A stretch of 34,604 nt of DNA from an uncultured Clostridia bacterium (GCA_944386455.1 CALXBC010000028.1:1-34604); one strand, 5' to 3'; shown: positions 16,041 to 23,556, counted from the stretch's first letter. The notes: a model not told the origin generated them from the letters alone. Numbers and translations are program-made.

Positions 16041-17204
16041 TTATTCCTGCCATACCGGAGACATCATCCGCAGCTGTGCCACAATTCCCGGCAGTACTTC
16101 CAGGATATAGTCGATATCGTCTTCTGTATTTTCTTCAGACAATGTAATCCGCAGAGAGCCATGAGCAATTTCGTGTGGCAGTCCGATTGCGGTTAAAACA
16201 TGAGATGGGTCCAGCGAACCCGAAGTGCAGGCTGAACCGGATGAGGCACAGACCCCGGCCATGTCCAGCTTCAGCAGCAAGCCCTCTCCCTCGATCCCTT
16301 CAAAGGAAAAATTGGCATTCATACAAAGCCGCGGCTTTCTCCCGCCGTTGAGACGGGCTTTCGGGATCTCTGCCAGCACCGTATCGATCAGTCTGTCCCG
16401 CATTTTGGACAGCCGTTCGGCTTTTTCCTCAATCTGTGCGGCCGCATCGGAAATCGCCTGTCCGAGCCCAACGATTCCGGGAACATTTTCTGTTCCGCCC
16501 CGCCGTCCGCGCTCCTGTGCTCCGCCGTCCATCAGGTTTTGCAGCACGATGCCTTTTCGGATATAGAGTGCGCCGATCCCCTTAGGAGCATGGAGCTTGT
16601 GCCCGGAGAGCGAAAGCAGATCGATACAGTCGGCGTTTACGTCAATTTTTACATTTCCAATTGCCTGAACGGCGTCTGTGTGGAAGAGCACGCCTTTCTC
16701 CCGGCATATTCGGCCGATCTCCGCAATCGGCTGGATGGTGCCGATCTCGTTATTGGCGTACATAACGGTAACGAGCGCAGTGTCCTCCCGAATGGCGTCT
16801 GCGACCTGCTGTGCCGTCACATATCCGTCTGGGCTGACAGGAAGATAGGTGACCTCAAATCCGCTTTTTTCCAGCGTCTCACAGGAGTGCAGCACGGCAT
16901 GATGCTCAAAGGCGGTGGTAATAATATGTTTTTTCCCTTTTTTGAGCAGTCGGGCGCAAACGCCTTTGATTGCCCAGTTGTCAGACTCGGTGCCTCCTGA
17001 TGTAAAGAAAATCTCCTGAGGATCGGCGTTTAGTGCCTGCGCTACTTGCCGGCGGGCTTCCATAACGGCCAGCGCTGCTGCACGCCCGGCAGCATGAATG
17101 CTGGAGGCATTTCCGTATGTTTCTTTTAAAAACGGTACCATGGCATTAAATACCCGGTCTGATACCCGTGTGGTTGCTGCATTGTCAACATATCGCTGTT
17201 TCAA
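16041..17204 (-). CDS. nifS: Cysteine desulfurase NifS/IscS
   Basis: This PLP enzyme takes sulfur from cysteine for Fe-S clusters and for MnmA. The 387 residues show YVDNAATT at the start, [10 protein letters not shown], the PLP lysine K203 in [12 protein letters not shown], and the active-site Cys326 in [11 protein letters not shown]. The only start codon in frame near the N-terminus is TTG at 17204, with a poor ribosome binding site. A strong site, AAGGAAG, lies upstream before an ATG at 17238, but that frame (MLLKQRSGG) runs out of phase with nifS. The bases TTGAAACAGCG occur at both places, 28 bases apart, suggesting a duplication that displaced the original start (see the repeat entry). 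Confidence 0.94.
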   Translation of the reverse strand: MKQRYVDNAATTRVSDRVFNAMVPFLKETYGNASSIHAAGRAAALAVMEARRQVAQALNADPQEIFFTSGGTESDNWAIKGVCARLLKKGKKHIITTAFEHHAVLHSCETLEKSGFEVTYLPVSPDGYVTAQQVADAIREDTALVTVMYANNEIGTIQPIAEIGRICREKGVLFHTDAVQAIGNVKIDVNADCIDLLSLSGHKLHAPKGIGALYIRKGIVLQNLMDGGAQERGRRGGTENVPGIVGLGQAISDAAAQIEEKAERLSKMRDRLIDTVLAEIPKARLNGGRKPRLCMNANFSFEGIEGEGLLLKLDMAGVCASSGSACTSGSLDPSHVLTAIGLPHEIAHGSLRITLSEENTEDDIDYILEVLPGIVAQLRMMSPVWQE

Positions 17205-17232
17205 AGTATCTACCGCCGGAACGCTGTTTCAA
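17194..17232 (-). repeat. 11-bp direct repeat at the nifS start
   Basis: TTGAAACAGCG is present at 17232-17222 and again at 17204-17194 on the minus strand. The second copy is the nifS start (TTG AAA CAG CG). The first copy directly follows an ATG with a strong ribosome binding site, reading ATG CTG TTG AAA CAG CG. Removing one 28-base unit would fuse this ATG in frame to nifS as [14 protein letters not shown], a normal NifS N-terminus. Confidence 0.8.
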
Positions 17233-17266
17233 CAGCATTCCGCTTCCTTTCTGGTATGGTACTCTT

Positions 17267-17295
17267 ATTATACACTAATTTAGTATATTTATCAA
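17267..17295 (-). promoter_or_regulatory. Promoter of nifS-nifU-mnmA
   Basis: On the minus strand TTGATA (17295-17290), a 17-base spacer and TATAAT (17272-17267) lie right after the rnhA stop codon. The spacer contains ATATACTAAATTAGTG, partly symmetric, but I cannot assign it to a regulator. No Rrf2/IscR gene is adjacent. Confidence 0.8.
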
Positions 17296-17298
17296 GCC

Positions 17299-17745
17299 CT
17301 ATTTCAAATATTTTTGAGACTGTGCAACTGCCAGCCGGTCACAGCGTTCGTTTTCGGGATGCCCGGCGTGCCCCTTGATCCAGATATAATGGATGTCGTG
17401 TTTTTCAGTCAGCGTCAGCAGACGTTCCCACAGATCAGCGTTGAGAGCGGGTTTTTTGTCTGCTTTTTTCCAGTTATTTTGCTGCCAGCTTCTGGCCCAG
17501 CCTTTGGTGAGCGCATCAATCACATATTTGCTGTCACTGCAGAGCGTTACCTCACAGGGCTCCTTCAGTGCTTCCAGAGCAGCGATCACCGCGCTCAGCT
17601 CCATGCGGTTGTTGGTCGTTTCCGCCGCGCCGCCGGAAAGTTCTTTTTCGCTGCTGCCGTACCGCAGCAGCGCGCCCCAGCCGCCGGGGCCGGGATTTCC
17701 GCTGCAGGCTCCGTCGGTGAAAATTTCCACTTTTTTGCGTGGCAT
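17299..17745 (-). CDS. rnhA: Ribonuclease HI
   Basis: RNase HI cuts the RNA strand of RNA-DNA hybrids. The 148-residue protein has the full DEDD set: the first Asp in [15 protein letters not shown], Glu in [11 protein letters not shown], Asp in LCSDSKYV and the last Asp in NERCDRLA, and also the handle region [17 protein letters not shown] found in E. coli-type enzymes. The ATG at 17745 is chosen because AAAGGAAC lies about 8 bases upstream. An in-frame ATG at 17769 has no binding site. It follows the amidohydrolase gene after 39 bases, so both may be on one transcript. Confidence 0.95.
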   Translation of the reverse strand: MPRKKVEIFTDGACSGNPGPGGWGALLRYGSSEKELSGGAAETTNNRMELSAVIAALEALKEPCEVTLCSDSKYVIDALTKGWARSWQQNNWKKADKKPALNADLWERLLTLTEKHDIHYIWIKGHAGHPENERCDRLAVAQSQKYLK

Positions 17746-17784
17746 TCGGAATGTTCCTTTCTGCCGCATCCAGCCGCGGGATGA

Positions 17785-18573
17785 TTAAAGTCCCAGCAGC
17801 TCTTCCGCGTTTTTGTGATATATTTTTTCTTTGTCTGCATCAGACAGTCCCAGGCTTTCCACCATGGAAACGGTGTCGGTAATATTTCCCCATGGAAAAT
17901 CCGTGCCATACAATATTTTCTCCGCAGAATGAGCATTTATGACGGCTTTGATTTTTTGGGTGCTCATTGTCTTATAACAGATCGACAGATCGAGCCAGCA
18001 GTCCAGCCCACAAAGCTTTTCGAGGGTTTCCTGATTATCCAGGCAGTTTCCTAAATGCGCTAATACAATTTTTGCGCCTTGAAAGTCCTTTACGACCTTG
18101 GATGAGCGGTCGGGGTATCCTCTGCGGCTGTCGGGATAGGCGGTGTCAAACCCCGCGTGAAACAGCAGGATCATATCGCGCTTCACACAAGCCTCATAAA
18201 ACGGATAGACCGCTTTATCGTCCATATCAAAGCCCTGATATTCGGGATGAAGCTTAACGCCCTTCAGGCCGGCCTCCTTTGCACGATCCAGCTCATAGAC
18301 GACATCCTCCGCCAATGGGTGAAGGGAAGCGAAGGAGATGACCTTACCGCCGTTGTGCTCAATCACAAAGCTGTTCGCATTTTTTTGCTGCGCGGGCGTC
18401 TGAGCGACGTTGAGCAGCACGAACTTGTCGATTCCGGCTGCATCCATTTTGGCACAGGTATCAGAGAAGGTGCCGTCGGACTGCGGCTCATATCCGGAGT
18501 TTTGAGCCAATGCAGCGATTGCATGAGCGGCGATCCGATCCGGAAACGCATGTACATGAAAATCAATGATCAT
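17785..18573 (-). CDS. Amidohydrolase-family metal-dependent hydrolase
   Basis: This 262-residue TIM-barrel protein belongs to the amidohydrolase 2 group. The N-terminal metal motif is DFHVHAFP (residues 4-11). Further likely metal or substrate residues are the His in GVKLHPEYQG, in LLFHAGFD and in IVLAHLGN, and the Asp in LYGTDFPWG. Family members include decarboxylases and hydrolases of small ring compounds, and the substrate is not evident. The ATG at 18573 places HVH where the family has it; the frame is open further upstream into the inverted-repeat element, which I do not count. AAAGGCAG lies upstream at a rather long distance. No clear own promoter was found. Confidence 0.88.
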   Translation of the reverse strand: MIIDFHVHAFPDRIAAHAIAALAQNSGYEPQSDGTFSDTCAKMDAAGIDKFVLLNVAQTPAQQKNANSFVIEHNGGKVISFASLHPLAEDVVYELDRAKEAGLKGVKLHPEYQGFDMDDKAVYPFYEACVKRDMILLFHAGFDTAYPDSRRGYPDRSSKVVKDFQGAKIVLAHLGNCLDNQETLEKLCGLDCWLDLSICYKTMSTQKIKAVINAHSAEKILYGTDFPWGNITDTVSMVESLGLSDADKEKIYHKNAEELLGL

Positions 18574-18610
18574 AAAAGAATATCTGCCTTTCTGTAAAAA
18601 AGAACTGAAA

Positions 18611-18636
18611 AAATGCGTACCCTGCGGTACGCATTT
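18611..18636 (-). terminator. Terminator-like hairpin at the left end of the element
   Basis: A perfect 11-bp stem (AAATGCGTACC/GGTACGCATTT) with a 4-base loop is followed on the minus strand by TTTTTTCAG and more T residues. It can end transcripts coming from the small membrane protein gene. Confidence 0.6.
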
Positions 18637-18874
18637 GAGCGTGTCGAAAAAGTCGACGCGCTCTCGAGGGACAAACACAATCACAGCGGCAAAGCCTTGT
18701 TCTGTGTTTTTCCCCCGACACCCCCTTTTCAGTCGAAAACCGGCTCCGCAGGAGGCTTTGCCTCTGCTCACCGCCGGTTTTCTCTCAAGGAGCCACTTCG
18801 GCGGCGCATGTCCGCCTGCGTGACGATTTTTTATTTTTCGACAGTCTGAAATGCATCCTCTGCGGTACGCATTT
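18611..18874. mobile_element. MITE-like structured inverted-repeat element
   Basis: The two ends are inverted copies with equal geometry. AAATGCGTACC (18611-18621) and TGTCGAAAAA (18642-18651) on the left face GGTACGCATTT (18864-18874) and TTTTTCGACA (18834-18843) on the right, with a 20-base gap in each arm. The inside folds into further hairpins: 18637-18663 (11 bp, loop AAAAG) and a large nested stem GAAAACCGGC...GCCGGTTTTC at 18735-18782 with an inner GCAG/CTGC stem. A 9-base sequence CTGTAAAAA occurs on both sides (18592-18600 and 18880-18888) and could be a target duplication, but it is A-rich and not placed symmetrically. No transposase is encoded. Frames crossing the element are not protein-like. 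This accounts for the 318-base stretch between the amidohydrolase and the small membrane protein gene. Confidence 0.65.
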
Positions 18875-18891
18875 CAATGCTGTAAAAAGCC

Positions 18892-19053
18892 TCAGATGCC
18901 GCAGTCATTATAATCCTGCCACTTTTCATTATAGGCCTTTTCGCTGTAAAGACGGTAAATAAAATAGGCTACGGTCGTCGCAATGGCGGCAGCGCCCAAA
19001 AGGACCGAAATGATTGACATCAGCTTTGTATCATGCTTCTTTTCACTTTTCAT
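18892..19053 (-). CDS. 53-residue single-pass membrane protein, function unknown
   Basis: The short gene encodes MKSEKKHDTKLM, then one hydrophobic segment SIISVLLGAAAIATTVAYFIY (about residues 13-33), then a charged aromatic tail ending KWQDYNDCGI. It has its own good promoter (19111-19139), and a purine-rich GGATGGAAGCAGG lies directly before the ATG. A terminator-like hairpin follows in the adjacent element. These make it a real gene although it is below common length limits. I do not recognise the family. The topology is probably N-in with an outside tail or the reverse; the sequence does not decide. Confidence 0.72.
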   Translation of the reverse strand: MKSEKKHDTKLMSIISVLLGAAAIATTVAYFIYRLYSEKAYNEKWQDYNDCGI

Positions 19054-19110
19054 CCTGCTTCCATCCTTTCCGAAAGCGCATCTTTCTTTAAGCGGAGTAT
19101 CTTATTCTCT

Positions 19111-19139
19111 ATCATACTGTTTTTTGGGGGAATTGTCAA
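19111..19139 (-). promoter_or_regulatory. Promoter of the 53-residue protein gene
   Basis: On the minus strand a consensus TTGACA (19139-19134), a 17-base spacer and TATGAT (19116-19111) lie just after the end of hemW and 58 bases before the small gene. Confidence 0.8.
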
Positions 19140-19163
19140 GAAAAAACACCTGAAATTCTAAAA

Positions 19164-20258
19164 TTATAATATCAATCCGGCAATTAGTTCGTTGGAAACC
19201 AGAAAGCCGCGCGGCGTCAGGGAAAGAACGCCGTCCCGTATTTGGACATAACCTGCTTTTTCAAACCGTGCTGCTTTTTTCAAAAGATTTTCAGCAGAAA
19301 CACCGAACTGTTTCAGCGTTCGGGTATCCAGTCCCTCGGTCAGCCGCAGGCGGAGCATAGCATATTCCTCAAAACCGCCGGCCCGCTCATCAGTGACAAA
19401 GATTGTCTGCTCCGGTGCCGCCAGATACTGCCTCAGTTCACGGGTATGTCCCCAGCGGCGTCTGTGCCAAAAGCTGTGTGCCGCCGGTCCAAAGCCCAGA
19501 TACTCCTCGCAGTGCCAGTATTTTAGATTGTGACGGCATTCCAGCCCCGGCAGGGAAAAGTTGGATATTTCGTATTGATGAAATCCTGCGCGGGACAGCA
19601 CATCCACGACTGTCAGATAAATATCACAGGTTACATCTTCGGCCGGGCATTCAGCCTCTATTCTGCGAGCGTAAAAGGGAGTCCTATCCTCGATCTTCAG
19701 CAGATAAGCAGAAATATGCTGCACGCCAAGCTCCAGAGCAAATGAAACGGATCGCAAGGCAGACTCCGGCGTCTGATGAGGAATACCAAGCATCAAATCG
19801 ACGGAAATGTTGGTAAATCCCGCGTTTTGTGCTGCCTTGACTGCTTCTTGAACCTGCTGCGGTGTGTGTCTGCGTCCCAGTGCCAGAAGCTCCTCTGAGA
19901 CGGCAGACTGCATCCCAAATGAAATGCGGTTGAAGCCGGCTTCCCGCAGCCGGTAAAGCATGGCTTCCGTAATGCTGTTTGGATTTGCCTCCAAAGTAGC
20001 TTCACCTGAAAAGCGAAACTGCTTCCGTGCGGCTTGTATGAGGCGAATCAGGTTCTCTGTTCCCAGCAGAGGGGGAGTGCCGCCGCCCAGATAGAACGTA
20101 TCGGCCATGAGCGTGTCATTCGCCTGCATCTGCATTTCGTTCAGCAGCGCGTCAGTGTATTGGTCTGTCAATAAAAGGTCACCGACCGAGTAAAAGTCGC
20201 AGTAAGGGCATTTTCCGTTACAGAATGGAATATGCAAATAAAGACCGATGGTATCCAT
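19164..20258 (-). CDS. hemW: HemW-like radical SAM protein (putative heme chaperone)
   Basis: HemW was long annotated as oxygen-independent coproporphyrinogen III oxidase but lacks that activity; it binds heme and is thought to deliver it. The 364-residue product has the radical SAM Cys motif CNGKCPYC in GLYLHIPFC.., the SAM-binding LGGGTP, and the HemW signature HNLKYWHCEEYLGFGPAAHSF-type segment that separates it from HemN. The C-terminal HemN_C domain is complete. The ATG at 20258 fits the family (MDTIGLYLHIPF), but there is no adjacent ribosome binding site. AGGAG lies 37 bases upstream (20300-20296), and between them is a hairpin (20288-20267) that could bring it close to the start. A non-standard in-frame start nearer to AGGAG is the alternative. 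Confidence 0.93.
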   Translation of the reverse strand: MDTIGLYLHIPFCNGKCPYCDFYSVGDLLLTDQYTDALLNEMQMQANDTLMADTFYLGGGTPPLLGTENLIRLIQAARKQFRFSGEATLEANPNSITEAMLYRLREAGFNRISFGMQSAVSEELLALGRRHTPQQVQEAVKAAQNAGFTNISVDLMLGIPHQTPESALRSVSFALELGVQHISAYLLKIEDRTPFYARRIEAECPAEDVTCDIYLTVVDVLSRAGFHQYEISNFSLPGLECRHNLKYWHCEEYLGFGPAAHSFWHRRRWGHTRELRQYLAAPEQTIFVTDERAGGFEEYAMLRLRLTEGLDTRTLKQFGVSAENLLKKAARFEKAGYVQIRDGVLSLTPRGFLVSNELIAGLIL

Positions 20259-20340
20259 ATATTTGCGGGCGGCAGAAATTCTCCGCCCAATGCCGCTCCT
20301 TTCCTGAAAAAACACCATTTCATTTTTCAAACAAAAGCAA

Positions 20341-20367
20341 AATCCGGACGCATTTTGCGTCCGGATT
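20341..20367 (-). terminator. Terminator after the tRNA pair
   Basis: A 12-bp stem AATCCGGACGCA/TGCGTCCGGATT with a 3-base loop is followed on the minus strand by TTTTGCTTTTG. It lies 10 bases after the 3' end of the tRNA-Glu gene. Confidence 0.9.
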
Positions 20368-20377
20368 CCGACTTTTT

Positions 20378-20452
20378 TGGTGACCCGTGCGAGAATCGAA
20401 CTCGCGATACCGCCGTGAAAGGGCGGTGTCTTAACCTCTTGACCAACGGGCC
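20378..20452 (-). tRNA. tRNA-Glu (UUC)
   Basis: The 75-base gene reads GGCCCGTTGGTCAAGAGG from its 5' end. The anticodon stem CCGCC/GGCGG encloses the loop CTTTCAC with anticodon TTC. The acceptor stem GGCCCGT pairs with ACGGGTC (one G-T pair), and the CCA end is encoded. It is the second gene of a tRNA-Met/tRNA-Glu transcript, four bases after tRNA-Met. Its wobble U34 is a substrate of MnmA, encoded elsewhere in this window. Confidence 0.96.
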
Positions 20453-20456
20453 GTAA

Positions 20457-20533
20457 TGGTAGCGGTAAGTGGATTCGAACCGCTGACACTGCGGGTATGA
20501 ACCGCATGCTCTAGCCAACTGAGCTATACCGCC
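20457..20533 (-). tRNA. tRNA-Met (CAU), elongator type
   Basis: The 77-base gene begins GGCGGTATAGCTCAGTTGG. The anticodon stem TGCGG/CCGCA holds the loop TTCATAC with anticodon CAT. The acceptor GGCGGTA pairs with TACCGCT, so the first pair is G-T, and CCA is encoded. Because the 5' end is paired and lacks the initiator features, this is an elongator Met tRNA. An Ile tRNA with lysidine is the less likely alternative. The T stem AGCGG/CCACT has one C-A mismatch. Confidence 0.9.
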
Positions 20534-20573
20534 ATATTGGTCTGTCCCGATTTACGGAACAGATTGCTTAATA

Positions 20574-20602
20574 ATTATAATATGAATTCTGCCAAAAGTC
20601 AA
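20574..20602 (-). promoter_or_regulatory. Promoter of the tRNA-Met/tRNA-Glu unit
   Basis: On the minus strand TTGACT (20602-20597), a 17-base spacer and TATAAT (20579-20574) precede tRNA-Met by 40 bases. Confidence 0.85.
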
Positions 20603-20689
20603 ACATTTTTTTTGAGTTTTCTGATTTTTGTTATGATATCACAAAACAGTATCCAGTATATCCATAAAATTGACAGATATGCGGCAAAA

Positions 20690-21358
20690 CTATTTTGTCC
20701 AGTCGATTTCGGACATATCCTGTGCTTTCAGAAATTCATTGGTTTTCAAGAAATGACCGCAGCCAAAAAATCCGTTGAAGGCGGAAAGCGGACTTGGATG
20801 TGCCGCAGTCAGAACCAGATGACACGGGTTTGTGATCAAATTTCTTTTTGCTTTGGCATTGGCACCCCACAACAGAAATACAATGGGCTGTTCCCGTTCG
20901 TTGAGCAGCGAAATGATCCGGTCGGTAAAAATTTCCCATCCGATTCCGCGGTGAGAGTTTGCCCGGTACTGCCGCACAGTCAGGACCGTATTCAGCAGCA
21001 GGACGCCTTGCTCTGCCCAGCCGGTCAGACAGCCGCTTTTGCCTTTCAGATCAATATGATACTCATTCCCGATTTCCTGATAAATGTTTTGAAGAGACGG
21101 AGGCACGGGAACGCCTTCTTTGACTGAAAAGCTCAGGCCGTGTGCCTGTCCCGGTCCGTGATAGGGATCTTGTCCCAGAATGACGACCTTTACGTCATGA
21201 TAAGGCGTGTATTTCAGTGCGTTAAAAATGTCGTACATGGAGGGATAGACAGTCTGAGTTTGATATTCATGGGCAAGAATATGCCGCAGCTTTTTGTAAT
21301 AGTCCTTTTGCAGCTCGTCCTGCAATAGCATATCCCAGTCGTTGCCAAACTCGATCAT
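20690..21358 (-). CDS. ung: Uracil-DNA glycosylase
   Basis: Ung removes uracil from DNA as the first step of base excision repair. The 222-residue family-1 enzyme shows the water-activating loop VVILGQDPYHGPGQAHGL, the uracil-binding stretch LLLNTVLTVR and LLWGANAKAK, and the DNA-intercalation loop HPSPLSA with its catalytic His. Length is normal. GGAGGG sits 5 bases before the ATG. It follows the Na/Pi transporter after 60 bases on the same strand; a small GGCGG-5-CCGCC hairpin lies in this gap but without a T-run, so read-through is possible. Confidence 0.97.
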   Translation of the reverse strand: MIEFGNDWDMLLQDELQKDYYKKLRHILAHEYQTQTVYPSMYDIFNALKYTPYHDVKVVILGQDPYHGPGQAHGLSFSVKEGVPVPPSLQNIYQEIGNEYHIDLKGKSGCLTGWAEQGVLLLNTVLTVRQYRANSHRGIGWEIFTDRIISLLNEREQPIVFLLWGANAKAKRNLITNPCHLVLTAAHPSPLSAFNGFFGCGHFLKTNEFLKAQDMSEIDWTK

Positions 21359-21418
21359 ACCATTTTCCCTCCTGCTGAGTAAGCGGGCGGAGATGCCGCC
21401 GGTCCGTTTTTCGCCAGA

Positions 21419-23233
21419 TTAGGCCGTCTGGTCTGTTTCAATACGAGTGAAATATTTATCATGATACGACTTGCTCAGCGCCTGATAGTCGTCAGTTTCG
21501 CCCTGATGCATCCGTTTGATGTAATCGTGGCGGTTCAGTGATTCCTTATCATTATTGGTGCCGATGATATAAACGCCGATGTTGGAGCAGTGATCAGAAA
21601 TCCGCTCGATATTGGTCAGGGCTTCCAAAAAGACGACGCCTGCATCAATCGTACATGTTCCGTTTTCCAGGCGTTTGATATGACGGAATTTCAAGGTGTC
21701 TTCCATCGTGTCAATGATTTCTTCAAGAGGCTCGATCCTTCTTGCAATGCCGACATCATTTTGGCTGAATGCATCAAGTGCCATATCGATAATCTCGCTG
21801 ACTGCATCGCAGATTGCGCTCAGTTCTCCCATGGCCTGATCAGAAAACTGTACTTTTTTCTGGTACAACAGCTCTGCGCTCTCCACTAAATTAATGGAAT
21901 AGTCTCCTACCCGCTCAAATTCGGAAACCACCCGAAGCAGATGGGTGATTTTTTTGCTTTCAGGTTCGGTCAGTTCACAGTCGTTGAGCTTGACCAGGTA
22001 ATTGTTTACCTTGTCTTCCATTTTGTCGATTGCATCTTCGTATTCCCGAATTTTTTGAGCAGTTTTATCGTTATATTGTGCAAACAGCGATATCGCTTTG
22101 CCAAAATTGGATTTAGCAAGCCTTCCCATGTTGGAAATGACGATCTCACACTGTGCCAGCGCTAAGGAAGGAGAACGGAGAAAGCGGTCGTCCAGTTTGG
22201 CAAGAGCGCTTTCATCAATTCCCAGTTCATCCTCCGCTTTGTTTTTGGGATCGCGAATGATAAGTTCCGCGAGCTTTGCCAGCAATCCTGCAAATGGAAC
22301 CAGCAGAATAGTGACAACAACATTGAACAGGGTATGAAAATTCGCAATGCCGCCCCTGTTGATTGGATCATCCCAAAAGGTAAAGCCAACCGTATATTGA
22401 ATAGCATAAACGCCGATCAAAAAAATAGCGGTGCCAATGATATTAAACATCAGATGTACGGCCGCAGAACGTTTGGCATTTTTGTTTGCGCCGATACTGG
22501 CGAGGATTGGCGTGATGCAGGTGCCGATATTCTGCCCCATGATAATTGGAAAGGCGGATGAAAATGTGATGGCGCCCGTCGAACTCAACGCCTGTAAAAT
22601 GCCAATAGACGCAGACGAACTCTGGATAATGGCGGTTACAACTGCACCTACCAGCACGCCCAGGAAAGGGTTCTGCAAAGCGGCAAATAAGTTGGCAAAT
22701 TCGGGAGACTCCGCAAGCGGCTTTACCGCTTCCTCCATACCGAACATGCCGTTAAAAAGAATGCCAAAGCCCAGAAGAATCTGACCGATGTCCTTGAATT
22801 TTGTCCGTTTGGAAGCCATGAACATCAGAATGCCGACAATGGCTATCAGCGGGGCAAGAGTGGTGGGCTTTAAAAACTGTAAGAATAAATTTGCGTTTGC
22901 GTCTGAATCCAAATCGCCGAGGCGAAGAATCTGCGCGGTTACAGTCGTACCGATGTTGGCACCCATGATGACGCCGACGGCTGGCTTGAGCTTGAGGATT
23001 CCGGCGTTGACCAGACCAACCACGATAACGGTCGTTGCAGATGAGCTTTGGATAGCGGCAGTGACCAACAGCCCCAGAAGAACGCTCATCAGCGTGTTCT
23101 TTGTCAGCTTTTCCAATGTCTGTTCCATGCGTCCGCCGGAGAGCTTTTCTAAACCGGAGCCGAGCATGGACATTCCATAAAGAAACAGCGCCAATCCTCC
23201 CGCCAGGCTGATTACCATAAAAATGTTGCTCAT
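21419..23233 (-). CDS. Na/Pi cotransporter family protein with PhoU-like domain (NptA type)
   Basis: The 604-residue protein carries the two inverted Na/Pi-cotransport repeats, each with the QSSSA signature (AAIQSSSATTVIVVGL near the N-terminus and AIIQSSSASIGILQAL later) and GANIGTTVT / GQNIGTCIT. About nine hydrophobic segments cover the first 340 residues. The last 230 residues form PhoU-like helical repeats (YEDAIDKMEDKVNNYL, RVVSEFERVGDYSINL, ALTNIERISDHCSNIG). It probably imports phosphate driven by sodium, and the PhoU part may regulate it. ATG at 23233 is preferred (GGAAAGGAC upstream, though 11 bases away); a TTG at 23275 in frame is the alternative. A leader of more than 200 bases precedes it. 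Confidence 0.93.
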   Translation of the reverse strand: MSNIFMVISLAGGLALFLYGMSMLGSGLEKLSGGRMEQTLEKLTKNTLMSVLLGLLVTAAIQSSSATTVIVVGLVNAGILKLKPAVGVIMGANIGTTVTAQILRLGDLDSDANANLFLQFLKPTTLAPLIAIVGILMFMASKRTKFKDIGQILLGFGILFNGMFGMEEAVKPLAESPEFANLFAALQNPFLGVLVGAVVTAIIQSSSASIGILQALSSTGAITFSSAFPIIMGQNIGTCITPILASIGANKNAKRSAAVHLMFNIIGTAIFLIGVYAIQYTVGFTFWDDPINRGGIANFHTLFNVVVTILLVPFAGLLAKLAELIIRDPKNKAEDELGIDESALAKLDDRFLRSPSLALAQCEIVISNMGRLAKSNFGKAISLFAQYNDKTAQKIREYEDAIDKMEDKVNNYLVKLNDCELTEPESKKITHLLRVVSEFERVGDYSINLVESAELLYQKKVQFSDQAMGELSAICDAVSEIIDMALDAFSQNDVGIARRIEPLEEIIDTMEDTLKFRHIKRLENGTCTIDAGVVFLEALTNIERISDHCSNIGVYIIGTNNDKESLNRHDYIKRMHQGETDDYQALSKSYHDKYFTRIETDQTA

Positions 23234-23290
23234 GTCTGTGGTCAGTCCTTTCCTTTTGAACTGCTGTTTTACCAAACGTTGAAATAAAAT

Positions 23291-23330
23291 CCTGCCAACG
23301 GCTAAAAGCTTTTATTTTAGCTTTGGCAGG
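23291..23330 (-). promoter_or_regulatory. Strong hairpin in the transporter leader
   Basis: CCTGCCAA and GCTAAAA on one side pair with TTTTAGC and TTGGCAGG on the other, interrupted by a small internal loop. On the minus strand it is followed by ATTTTATTTC, a weak T-tract, about 55 bases before the start codon. It may be an attenuator or part of a cis-acting RNA. The rest of the 323-base gap up to the GNAT gene end at 23557 shows a second smaller stem (CCCGGCGCTGTCGGG) and a likely promoter, and no gene. Confidence 0.5.
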
Positions 23331-23456
23331 GGTACGTCTGAATATTCCCGACAGCGCCGGGACAGCAGAAGCTGCATACCATTCATAACGAAGCGCTGCT
23401 TTTTCTGTAAAATGTGTTTGTCGGTATCTGTCGAATTTTGTAAGCCGGATACTATT

Positions 23457-23486
23457 ATTATAGCATGGGGCAGCTATGACTGTATA
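23457..23486 (-). promoter_or_regulatory. Probable promoter of the Na/Pi transporter gene
   Basis: On the minus strand a consensus TATAAT (23462-23457) has TATACA 18 bases upstream as a weak -35. It would give a leader of about 220 bases. Confidence 0.45.
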
Positions 23487-23556
23487 TCTTTTTTTATTGT
23501 CTGAAAATGAGAACATTTTTTGGTTTTTATCAGAATTTTATCCGATTTGACAAAAA

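Noticed and set aside
17197-17238. A real 17-codon leader peptide before nifS
   Set aside because: The frame has a good ribosome binding site but is best explained as the former nifS start separated by a 28-base duplication; I kept it as a finding and did not annotate it as a gene.
18566-18823. A protein on the plus strand across the inverted-repeat element (MIIKEYLPF...)
   Set aside because: It is antisense to the start of the amidohydrolase and then runs through the hairpins of the element, and has no ribosome binding site or protein-like pattern.
20258-20507. HemW extended upstream to 20507
   Set aside because: The added residues would be encoded by the tRNA-Glu gene and its terminator. 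The family N-terminus starts at the ATG at 20258.
21383-21400. Terminator between the Na/Pi transporter and ung
   Set aside because: A GGCGG/CCGCC hairpin is present but has no T-run on the minus strand after it, so it does not qualify as an intrinsic terminator.
23234-23516. A protein on the minus strand through the transporter leader (MFSFSDNKK...)
   Set aside because: It crosses the likely promoter and the leader hairpin and continues out of phase inside the transporter gene; composition is not protein-like.
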